From contig NVUP01000003.1 of NCBI GenBank assembly GCA_002401945.1, positions 126,025 through 131,359 on the forward strand: a stretch of 5,335 nt of DNA, given 5' to 3'. Source of the DNA: Paracoccaceae bacterium (lineage in GTDB: Bacteria > Pseudomonadota > Alphaproteobacteria > Rhodobacterales > Rhodobacteraceae). Shown here one piece after another: positions 1 to 4,620 of the stretch (within the stretch, counting starts at the first letter, position 1; every line of letters begins with the position of its first letter). The position numbers and the translations under genes are program-made. The notes beneath the pieces are model-generated. The model did no database searches. It was not told the DNA's origin and worked only from the letters and a program-made list of their open reading frames with translations.

Positions 1-32
1 GTCATGTCAATATTCGGCATGGCGTCTTTTTT
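1..32 (+). terminator. possible terminator end of an upstream gene cut by the window edge
   Basis: Bases 1-8 can pair with 16-23 (eight pairs, two of them G-U) around the loop AATATTC. A run of six T follows at 27-32. This resembles the tail of an intrinsic terminator for a plus-strand gene lying left of the window. The three-base gap between stem and T-run and the wobble pairs make it weak, and the upstream gene cannot be seen. Confidence 0.3.
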
Positions 33-65
33 GTATGCTTATTGGGTATGAACGCTATATATAGT

Positions 66-84
66 GGATCTCCCTAAAAGATCC
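66..84. repeat. perfect inverted repeat GGATCT-N7-AGATCC
   Basis: GGATCT (66-71) and AGATCC (79-84) are perfect inverted copies separated by seven bases. The repeat ends directly before the putative -35 element of the next promoter, the usual place for an operator. It is not followed by a T-run on either strand, so a terminator is unlikely. An overlapping TATATATAG stretch (56-64) is AT-rich but lacks a convincing -35. No regulator can be assigned. Confidence 0.4.
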
Positions 85-114
85 GTTGACTCCCTCTATC
101 CGGTATATCTATGT
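85..114 (+). promoter_or_regulatory. candidate RpoH (heat-shock sigma) promoter of the 60-residue gene
   Basis: GTTGAC (85-90) holds the TTG core of a -35, and CTATGT (109-114) fits the alphaproteobacterial RpoH -10 pattern (roughly CYATNT). Counting from TTGACT (86-91), the spacer is 17 bp. No good sigma-70 -10 lies at the right distance from this -35. The expected transcript start, near 120, would put the first leader hairpin (122-137) at the very 5' end of the RNA. The consensus is recalled from Rhodobacter and Sinorhizobium work; the assignment is inference. Confidence 0.4.
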
Positions 115-121
115 TTGCCTA

Positions 122-208
122 CCTCGTATGAACGAGGGGAGGCGGACTGCGAATCAGGATTTGCACCCATTGCAGCTCGTCTCCTTTAACAAACAAAAGG
201 AGACCGAC
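122..208 (+). promoter_or_regulatory. structured 5' leader that hides the ribosome-binding site; two exclusive folds
   Basis: Three hairpins can form in a row. CCTCGT (122-127) pairs with ACGAGG (132-137). TGCGAAT (148-154) pairs with ATTTGCA (159-165). GTCTCCTTT (179-187) pairs with AAAGGAGAC (196-204) around an 8-base A-rich loop. The last is nine perfect Watson-Crick pairs and contains the whole Shine-Dalgarno AAAGGAG (196-202), six bases before the ATG at 209. A competing helix is also visible: 135-145 with 177-187, eleven contiguous pairs, four of them G-U. It would break hairpins one and three, keep hairpin two inside, and expose the ribosome site. The layout suggests translational control, as in RNA thermometers or riboswitches. 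The trigger is unknown, and no free energies were calculated. Confidence 0.55.
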
Positions 209-391
209 ATGAACTATCATGCGGCAAAGAAACCTATTGGAACTACTGCGCGGACTGGTTCGCGTTGTCCCGAAAGTGGCGTATGGAAATCGATGGATTC
301 CCCATCGACGACGGCACCCATTGCGAAAAGCAATATTATGCCTCCCCACAATCGACAAGCTGTAACATGGAAGTTAGTCCAGCACGCATAA
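209..391 (+). CDS. conserved-looking 60-residue protein of unknown function
   Basis: The protein has 60 residues. The start is chosen because AAAGGAG (196-202) lies at ideal distance; the frame is open back to about 86, but that part overlaps the promoter and leader. A strong terminator 15 bases after the stop marks it as a self-contained one-gene unit. Visible features are a basic N-terminus with K7-K8-P-I-G-T-T, a single cysteine in CPESGVW (20-26), a Ser/Thr/Pro stretch (residues 31-37), MPP (44-46) and TWKL (53-56). There is no signal peptide or membrane segment, so it is probably cytoplasmic. The sequence resembles small hypothetical proteobacterial proteins with the pattern CPxSGxW...TTAPIAK.N.MPP...VTW, which I recall only as uncharacterised. 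The CP.SG.W part is loosely like Bacillus YjzC, but too weakly to name it. The RpoH-like promoter and RBS-masking leader suggest a stress-induced product; that is inference. Confidence 0.8.
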   Translation: MNYHAAKKPIGTTARTGSRCPESGVWKSMDSPSTTAPIAKSNIMPPHNRQAVTWKLVQHA

Positions 392-406
392 AACCGTCGA
401 TAAGTG

Positions 407-437
407 AAAAGGGCGCCCCAACTGAGGCGCCCTTTTT
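407..437 (+). terminator. strong Rho-independent terminator of the 60-residue gene
   Basis: AAAAGGGCGCC (407-417) pairs perfectly with GGCGCCCTTTT (426-436) around an 8-base loop, followed by one more T and then CTATA. The stem is eleven pairs with a GC-rich centre. On the opposite strand the same stem runs into TTTTCACTT, so it could also act as a back-up terminator for leftward transcripts from the DUF1127 gene. Confidence 0.9.
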
Positions 438-481
438 CTATACTTGGTGGTCACCTGAATTTCTGGCCACAAGATGTCACC

Positions 482-520
482 GACAAAAGAAAAAGCCGCC
501 CTGGGAGGAGCGGCGGCTTT
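482..520 (-). terminator. Rho-independent terminator of the DUF1127 gene, with CUCCUCCC loop
   Basis: Read leftward, AAAGCCGCC (520-512) pairs perfectly with GGCGGCTTT (500-492) and is followed by TTCTTTTG. This is a nine-pair stem with a good U-tract starting 24 bases after the DUF1127 stop. The 11-base loop (511-501) reads GCTCCTCCCAG on the minus strand and so presents CUCCUCCC in single-stranded form. On the plus strand the stem is not followed by a comparable T-run, so the direction is leftward. Confidence 0.87.
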
Positions 521-543
521 GACTTTCGAACTGGGTGGCGCGA
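482..543 (-). ncRNA. candidate CcsR/cuckoo-type small RNA from the 3' UTR of the DUF1127 gene
   Basis: In Rhodobacter sphaeroides the stress-induced CcsR RNAs are processed from a transcript that begins with a DUF1127 gene (ccaF1), is controlled by RpoHI/RpoHII, and shows CUCCUCCC motifs in hairpin loops. The wider group has been called cuckoo RNAs. Here a DUF1127 gene is followed within 24 bases by a hairpin with exactly CUCCUCCC in its loop (minus strand, 510-503). Only one such hairpin is present, not a tandem set, so it may be a minimal member. The 5' end is unknown; the boundary given starts just after the stop codon. The motif is seen; the existence of a separate small RNA is inferred. 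Confidence 0.45.
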
Positions 544-735
544 TCAGAACAGATCAGCGCGGGTCAGTCCGATGTCCTCAAGTTGTGCGGCGCTCAGGCG
601 GGACAGGATCTTGCGAGTCACGCGGGCTTCGTTCCAAGCCAGGACCGAACTTTTCAAGTTAAGAATACTATCCACAACGCGGAGGGTGGCGACTGCTCCC
701 AGAGGAGCTTGGGTGTTAGCGGCTACAAATGCCAT
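544..735 (-). CDS. DUF1127-family small protein (YjiS-like, CcaF1-like)
   Basis: The protein has 63 residues. The start at 735 is supported by AAAGGAAG ending seven bases upstream on the minus strand; the upstream in-frame extension has no such site. The C-terminal half is a typical DUF1127 motif: W34, NEARVTRK (35-42), a short hydrophobic linker, LSAAQLEDIGLTR (47-59) and D61. The N-terminal half is Ala/Val rich with no clear membrane segment. DUF1127 proteins are small, arginine-containing and stress induced. R. sphaeroides CcaF1 binds RNA and affects small-RNA maturation and RNA turnover, and related proteins elsewhere are linked to phosphate and carbon metabolism. The CUCCUCCC hairpin directly downstream points to the CcaF1-like role. 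It converges on the 60-residue gene (209-391) and diverges from hslV. Length and motif are normal for the family. Confidence 0.93.
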   Translation of the reverse strand: MAFVAANTQAPLGAVATLRVVDSILNLKSSVLAWNEARVTRKILSRLSAAQLEDIGLTRADLF

Positions 736-759
736 GGTACGCTTCCTTTGATCTATCAG

Positions 760-774
760 CCGACACTGTGCCGG
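760..774. repeat. 15-bp near-perfect palindrome upstream of the DUF1127 gene
   Basis: CCGACACTGTGCCGG is symmetrical about T767, with one mismatched pair (A763/C771). It lies 25-39 bases before the DUF1127 start codon, just downstream of that gene's candidate -10, where a repressor site would block leftward transcription. It could also be a chance palindrome in GC-rich DNA; no regulator is suggested by its sequence. Confidence 0.25.
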
Positions 775-786
775 TTGTTGATCCTC

Positions 787-815
787 ATGTAGGCTTGGCA
801 ACTGAGTCTCACAAT
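787..815 (-). promoter_or_regulatory. weak candidate RpoH-like promoter of the DUF1127 gene
   Basis: On the minus strand ATTGTG (815-810) and CTACAT (792-787, preceded by C) are 17 bases apart, resembling the TTG-N17-CCTATAT form of alphaproteobacterial RpoH promoters. The transcript would begin near 780 and have a leader of about 45 bases. The -35 match is limited to TTG, so this is tentative. The case is helped by the known RpoH control of ccaF1-ccsR in Rhodobacter. Confidence 0.3.
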
Positions 816-874
816 TGCCCATTTAACAGTCCCGAAATGCGCTCAGTGCATAGCAAGTTAGCAGAATGTGAACC

Positions 875-904
875 GTTGCCTCTGTCGGCGATGGGCCCCA
901 TATA
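875..904 (+). promoter_or_regulatory. sigma-32 (RpoH)-type heat-shock promoter of hslVU
   Basis: CCCCATATA (896-904) is an essentially perfect match to the classical sigma-32 -10 (CCCCATNTA). GTTGCC (875-880) supplies the TTG core of the -35 with a 15-bp spacer, within the accepted range. Transcription would start near 910, leaving a leader of about 20 bases that contains the GGAGG ribosome site (921-925). In E. coli hslVU is a heat-shock operon driven by sigma-32, so site and gene agree. The -35 is weaker than CTTGAA. Confidence 0.75.
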
Positions 905-930
905 CATACGGCAATCAAACGGAGGCATTC

Positions 931-1488
931 ATGGCAGACGATCAATTCCCCGGATGGCACGGCACCACCATTATCGGCGTCAAAAAGGGCGGCGAAGTTG
1001 TGATTGCTGGCGATGGGCAAGTGTCCCTGGGCCAGACCGTGATCAAGGGCACCGCCCGCAAGGTGCGCCGCCTCTCTCCTGGCGGTTACGATGTGGTTGC
1101 GGGCTTTGCTGGCTCAACCGCCGATGCCTTTACCCTGTTGGAGCGGCTTGAGTCCAAATTAGAGGCGACCCCCGGTCAGTTGGCTCGTGCCAGCGTCGAA
1201 TTGGCCAAAGATTGGCGCACGGATAAGTATCTGCAGAAACTGGAAGCAATGCTGATTGTCACCGATGGCAGCGAATTGCTGGTGATCACCGGTGCCGGCG
1301 ACGTACTAGAGCCAGAACACAACATTGCCGCCATCGGATCCGGCGGTAACTTTGCCTTGGCTGCGGCACGGGCGATGATGGACACCGACAGGTCCGCCGA
1401 ACAGGTGGCGCGCGATGCGATGGCGATTGCCGCCGACATCTGCGTCTACACCAATGGCAAGCTAACCATAGAAACCATCTCCAAATAA
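931..1488 (+). CDS. hslV: HslV, peptidase subunit of the HslUV ATP-dependent protease
   Basis: The protein has 185 residues. HslV forms a double-hexameric threonine peptidase that degrades cytoplasmic proteins fed in by HslU. The start at 931 follows GGAGG (921-925). An in-frame GTG at 868 would run through the heat-shock promoter and is rejected. An 11-residue propeptide (ending WHG) precedes the catalytic Thr12, the first residue of TTIIG, which becomes N-terminal after self-cleavage. AGDGQ (26-30) and [10 protein letters not shown] (39-48) are the family signatures; Lys44 corresponds to catalytic Lys33 counted from the active threonine. GFAGSTADA (58-66) and GSGGN (136-140) complete the active-site and fold motifs. 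The length is normal. It is first in the operon, 29 bases ahead of hslU, behind a sigma-32-type promoter. No key residue is missing. Confidence 0.98.
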   Translation: MADDQFPGWHGTTIIGVKKGGEVVIAGDGQVSLGQTVIKGTARKVRRLSPGGYDVVAGFAGSTADAFTLLERLESKLEATPGQLARASVELAKDWRTDKYLQKLEAMLIVTDGSELLVITGAGDVLEPEHNIAAIGSGGNFALAAARAMMDTDRSAEQVARDAMAIAADICVYTNGKLTIETISK

Positions 1489-1517
1489 GAATTTTCGGCT
1501 GACCGGAAGGACGGAAT

Positions 1518-2825
1518 ATGACAGATCTCACCCCGCGCGAAATTGTGTCCGAACTGGACCGGTTCATTATCGGTCAAAACGACGCCAAACGCGCCGTTGC
1601 GGTGGCTTTGCGCAACCGCTGGCGGCGCAAGCAGTTGGATGATGATCTGCGCGACGAGGTCTACCCAAAGAACATCCTGATGATCGGCCCCACCGGCGTT
1701 GGTAAAACCGAGATTTCGCGACGGCTGGCCAAACTGGTCCGTGCGCCCTTCATCAAGGTTGAGGCCACCAAATTTACCGAAGTGGGCTATGTCGGCCGCG
1801 ACGTCGAGCAGATCATCCGCGATCTGGCTGATACCGCCATTTTGCAAACCCGCGAGTTGATGCGGGAAGATGTCAAAGCCAAGGCCCGTCAGGCCGCCGA
1901 AGACCGGGTGCTTGCAGCCCTTGTTGGCGAAGAGGCCCGCGAGGCAACCCGTGACATGTTCCGCAAGAAGCTGAAATCAGGTGAGCTGGACGATACAATC
2001 ATCGAGCTGGACCTGGCTGATACCTCTAACCCAATGGGCTCGTTTGAAATTCCAGGCCAACCGGGGTCGAACATGGGCATGATGAACCTGGGCGATCTGT
2101 TTGGCAAAGCAATGGGCGGGCGCAGCGTGCGTCGCAAGTTGACCGTCTCGGAAAGCTATGAACTTCTGATCGGCGAAGAAGCCGACAAACTGTTGGATGA
2201 TGAAACCGTCATTCGGGCCGCACTGGAGTCTGTTGAGCAAAACGGCATCGTATTTCTGGACGAGATCGACAAGGTCTGCACTCGGGCTGACGCGCGCGGC
2301 GGAGATGTCAGCCGCGAAGGCGTGCAGCGTGATCTGCTGCCCTTGATCGAAGGCACCACGGTGTCGACCAAACACGGTCCGGTCAAGACAGACCACATCC
2401 TGTTCATTGCCTCGGGCGCGTTTCACACCGCCAAACCCTCGGATTTGCTGCCGGAACTGCAGGGCCGCCTGCCAATCCGGGTCGAACTGAGGGCGCTGAC
2501 AGAAGAGGATTTTGTCCGCATCCTGACCGAAACAGACAATGCGCTGACCCTGCAATATACCGCACTGATGAACACCGAAGAGGTTACCGTCAACTTTACC
2601 GATGATGGTATTGCAGCGCTGGCCAAGATCGCCGCCGAGGTGAACCAATCGGTCGAAAACATCGGCGCGCGCCGGTTGTACACAGTGATGGAACGGGTGT
2701 TCGAGGAACTATCCTTTACCGCGCCAGATCGCGGTGGCGATGAGGTCACCATCAATGCAGAGTTTGTCGAGGAAAACCTGGGCACGCTGACCAGATCCAC
2801 CGATATCAGTCGTTATATGCTGTAG
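1518..2825 (+). CDS. hslU: HslU, AAA+ unfoldase subunit of the HslUV protease
   Basis: The protein has 435 residues, near the usual 430-445. HslU is the hexameric ClpX-like ATPase that unfolds substrates and threads them into HslV. The start has an AAGGA-type ribosome site at 1507-1511. Visible motifs in order are Walker A GPTGVGKT (57-64), pore loop GYVG (90-93) and the charged, helical I-domain with a Gly/Met-rich stretch (roughly 110-240). Walker B follows as GIVFLDE (243-249, Asp248-Glu249), then ELQGR with the putative arginine finger Arg317, and sensor-2 GARRL (383-387). The extreme C-terminus, DISRYML, is the tail that docks into HslV and activates it. These positions sit a constant eight residues before E. 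coli Glu321, Arg325 and Arg393/394. The operon partner hslV lies directly upstream. The gene looks intact. Confidence 0.99.
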   Translation: MTDLTPREIVSELDRFIIGQNDAKRAVAVALRNRWRRKQLDDDLRDEVYPKNILMIGPTGVGKTEISRRLAKLVRAPFIKVEATKFTEVGYVGRDVEQIIRDLADTAILQTRELMREDVKAKARQAAEDRVLAALVGEEAREATRDMFRKKLKSGELDDTIIELDLADTSNPMGSFEIPGQPGSNMGMMNLGDLFGKAMGGRSVRRKLTVSESYELLIGEEADKLLDDETVIRAALESVEQNGIVFLDEIDKVCTRADARGGDVSREGVQRDLLPLIEGTTVSTKHGPVKTDHILFIASGAFHTAKPSDLLPELQGRLPIRVELRALTEEDFVRILTETDNALTLQYTALMNTEEVTVNFTDDGIAALAKIAAEVNQSVENIGARRLYTVMERVFEELSFTAPDRGGDEVTINAEFVEENLGTLTRSTDISRYML

Positions 2826-2849
2826 CATGGGCTTCCCGGGCAGTGTCTC

Positions 2850-2862
2850 TGGACATTGTCCA
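2850..2862. repeat. short inverted repeat between hslU and the hydrolase gene
   Basis: TGGAC and GTCCA flank ATT, a perfect 5-bp inverted repeat in the 59-base gap. No T-run follows, so it is not an intrinsic terminator. I see neither a clear promoter nor a terminator in this gap, so read-through from hslU into the hydrolase gene is possible. Confidence 0.25.
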
Positions 2863-2884
2863 TGGCATCGCTAGCCTGTCGCAG

Positions 2885-4024
2885 ATGAACAGGAACAGAA
2901 AAGTTGTACGCGTATTTTTTCGAGCGGTCCTGGCGATTGCGGTAGTTGGTTTAACTGCCTGCACTGACCGCTCGTTCACCCCGGTAACGCCCGAGGCGTT
3001 GTTGGTGGGTACACCCAAAACCATCTTTGCCGCCACCGTCCGCGAGTCGGGCGCAGATGGCAGTTTTGGGCCCGGCAGGTCAGACAGATACAGCCTGCTG
3101 GAGTTGACCGTTTCAATCCCGCCCAATCACCAGCCAGGGCAGCTGGATTTTGCCTATGCCAAGCCGGACCCGCACACCCAGTTCACCATGGCCGGACGCC
3201 GGGTGTTCGACGATCCGGCGGATTTCAGGGCACGGCTAAAAGCAGAAATAAACCAACTGCCCCGCGCCCAGCGTGAGGTGACCGTGTTTGTGCATGGGTT
3301 CAATTCCACCCAGGCCGAGACCGCTTTTCGTGCCGCCCAATTGGCACAGGACATCCACCTGCCGGGCGCCACGATGATTTTTTCCTGGCCCAGCAAGGGC
3401 AACCCGCTGGGCTATGCCTATGATGAAGACAGCGTGCTGTTTGCCCGCGACGGATTAGAACGGATGTTACGACAAATCCGTGCTGCCGACGTGGGCCGCG
3501 TGGTTCTGGTTGCCCATTCGATGGGATCACAACTGGTCATGGAGACCCTGCGGCAGATCGAAATACAGACCCCTGGCTGGTCGGCGGCCAATCTTAACGG
3601 CGTGGTGCTGATGTCGCCGGATGTGGATGTGGATGTGTTCATAAGCCAGATGAACCGCATCAAAGACGTGCCACAGCCTTTTGTTGTCTTTGTGTCCAGC
3701 AAAGATAGGCTTTTGAATATTTCCAGTCGGTTACGAGGCTCAAACAGCAATGATAGACTGGGCAACCTGTCCTCAATTGATGCCTTGGCGGGCTTGCCAA
3801 TCAGCATTATAGACACAACTGCATTTTCTGATGACGCCGTTTCATCTCATTTGGTGGTGGGAACCTCACCTGCACTGATAGCGATGATGAACTCTGCTCG
3901 TGTAACCGAGGATGCCTTTGATCATGACACGATCTTGATCGACACTCTACTGTCCGGCAAGGTGTTCAAAAGCGGTGCCACAACCCAGGTCAGCCTGCTG
4001 AACTCCCCTGGGGAAGACAGGTAA
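2885..4024 (+). CDS. lipoprotein alpha/beta-hydrolase of the DUF900 family
   Basis: The protein has 379 residues from the ATG at 2885. An in-frame GTG at 2843 exists, but it would add 14 residues in front of the export signal. Neither start has a convincing ribosome site. The basic MNRNRKVVR, the hydrophobic stretch 10-24 and the lipobox LTAC place the lipidated Cys26; the next residue is Thr, so an outer-membrane lipoprotein is expected. The hydrolase domain covers about 125-330: strand VTVFVHGFN (His137, Gly138), then HSMGS with nucleophile Ser212, SSKD with probable acid Asp274, and VSSHL with probable base His322. The unusual PDVDVDVF (245-252) is typical of DUF900 proteins. The substrate is unknown; esterase or lipase-type activity is the default guess. 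It follows hslU by 59 bases in the same direction and meets smr tail to tail. Confidence 0.92.
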   Translation: MNRNRKVVRVFFRAVLAIAVVGLTACTDRSFTPVTPEALLVGTPKTIFAATVRESGADGSFGPGRSDRYSLLELTVSIPPNHQPGQLDFAYAKPDPHTQFTMAGRRVFDDPADFRARLKAEINQLPRAQREVTVFVHGFNSTQAETAFRAAQLAQDIHLPGATMIFSWPSKGNPLGYAYDEDSVLFARDGLERMLRQIRAADVGRVVLVAHSMGSQLVMETLRQIEIQTPGWSAANLNGVVLMSPDVDVDVFISQMNRIKDVPQPFVVFVSSKDRLLNISSRLRGSNSNDRLGNLSSIDALAGLPISIIDTTAFSDDAVSSHLVVGTSPALIAMMNSARVTEDAFDHDTILIDTLLSGKVFKSGATTQVSLLNSPGEDR

Positions 4025-4032
4025 TATCAAGT

Positions 4033-4620
4033 TCACCGGGTCCGACGCAGATAGACATAATAGGCACCGCTGCCGCCATGACTGATATGGGCCGGGGTAA
4101 TTTGCAGGACCCCCTGCGCCAGCGGCGCCAGCGCCAGCCATTGCGGCACCTGATGCCGCAGCACCCCGCGCGGTGTTGGAATCGGACCGGGGTCGTCGCG
4201 ATCCTTGCCCTTGCCGGTCACCACCAGCACCAACCGCTTGCCCGAGGCCTGGGCTGACAGAATAAACTGGATCAGCGCTGGATGTGCCGAGTCGACCCGC
4301 ATCCCGTGCAGATCCAGCTTGCCCTCTGGCCTCAGCTTGCCACGCTTCATGCGGGTAAAAGCCTTTTTATCCATCTGAAGTGGCGCACCGAACAACCTGT
4401 CGGTGATGGCAGGCTTCAAATCATGTTTGAACGGTTTTTGCCGGACACGGCTGCCAAATTCAAAACTATCTATGCGCGGGATCGGCAGTTTTGTTGGTCT
4501 TGGTTTTGGCAACGGTAACGCCGGTGGAGAGCTATGAGCACCCGGATGCAGGCGCTCAGCCGTTTTTACGACTTCTTGCCAGAGGTCGATCTCGTCTGCC
4601 GTCAATTTCCGCCGTGTCAT
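4033..4620 (-). CDS. Smr-domain protein (MutS2 C-terminal-like putative nuclease)
   Basis: The protein has 195 residues. The N-terminal 90 are charged and Pro-rich (residues 32-48 nearly every second residue proline) and probably disordered; MTRRKLTADEIDLWQ is the usual opening of alphaproteobacterial Smr proteins. The Smr domain runs from about 99 to the end: LDLHG (102-106) with the catalytic-type LDxH motif, VVTGKG (133-138), RGVLRHQVPQWL (151-162) and the terminal HGGSGAYYVYLRR (181-193). Smr domains nick or cleave nucleic acids in MutS2 and act on RNA in related proteins; the role of this stand-alone form is uncertain. The ATG overlaps the mltA stop by one base (TAATG), with GGAAG upstream inside mltA, so the two are probably translationally coupled. 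It ends eight bases from the convergent hydrolase gene. Confidence 0.95.
   Translation of the reverse strand: MTRRKLTADEIDLWQEVVKTAERLHPGAHSSPPALPLPKPRPTKLPIPRIDSFEFGSRVRQKPFKHDLKPAITDRLFGAPLQMDKKAFTRMKRGKLRPEGKLDLHGMRVDSAHPALIQFILSAQASGKRLVLVVTGKGKDRDDPGPIPTPRGVLRHQVPQWLALAPLAQGVLQITPAHISHGGSGAYYVYLRRTR

Noticed and set aside
148..165. tRNA or other known RNA gene in the left 200 bases
   Set aside because: The hairpins do not form a cloverleaf, and there is no CCA end or T-loop motif; they fit an mRNA leader better.
86..208. Upstream in-frame extension of the 60-residue gene, and a minus-strand open frame across 119-358
   Set aside because: The extension begins inside the promoter and contains the leader hairpins. 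The minus-strand frame is antisense to the real gene and has no ribosome site or family motif that I can see.
404..751. Plus-strand open frames across the DUF1127 locus
   Set aside because: They run through two terminator hairpins and are antisense to a clear DUF1127 gene.
868..930. In-frame upstream extension of hslV from a GTG at 868
   Set aside because: It would translate through the sigma-32 promoter. The GGAGG before 931 is ideal, and the residues it adds do not resemble HslV.
1977..2648. 223-codon open frame on the minus strand within hslU
   Set aside because: It lies wholly inside the well-supported hslU gene and has no recognisable motif; it is a codon-usage shadow.
4110..4140. GCGCCAGC-type short repeats near the end of smr
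   Set aside because: They encode Ala/Leu-rich residues of the Smr domain and reflect GC-rich codon use rather than a repeat element.
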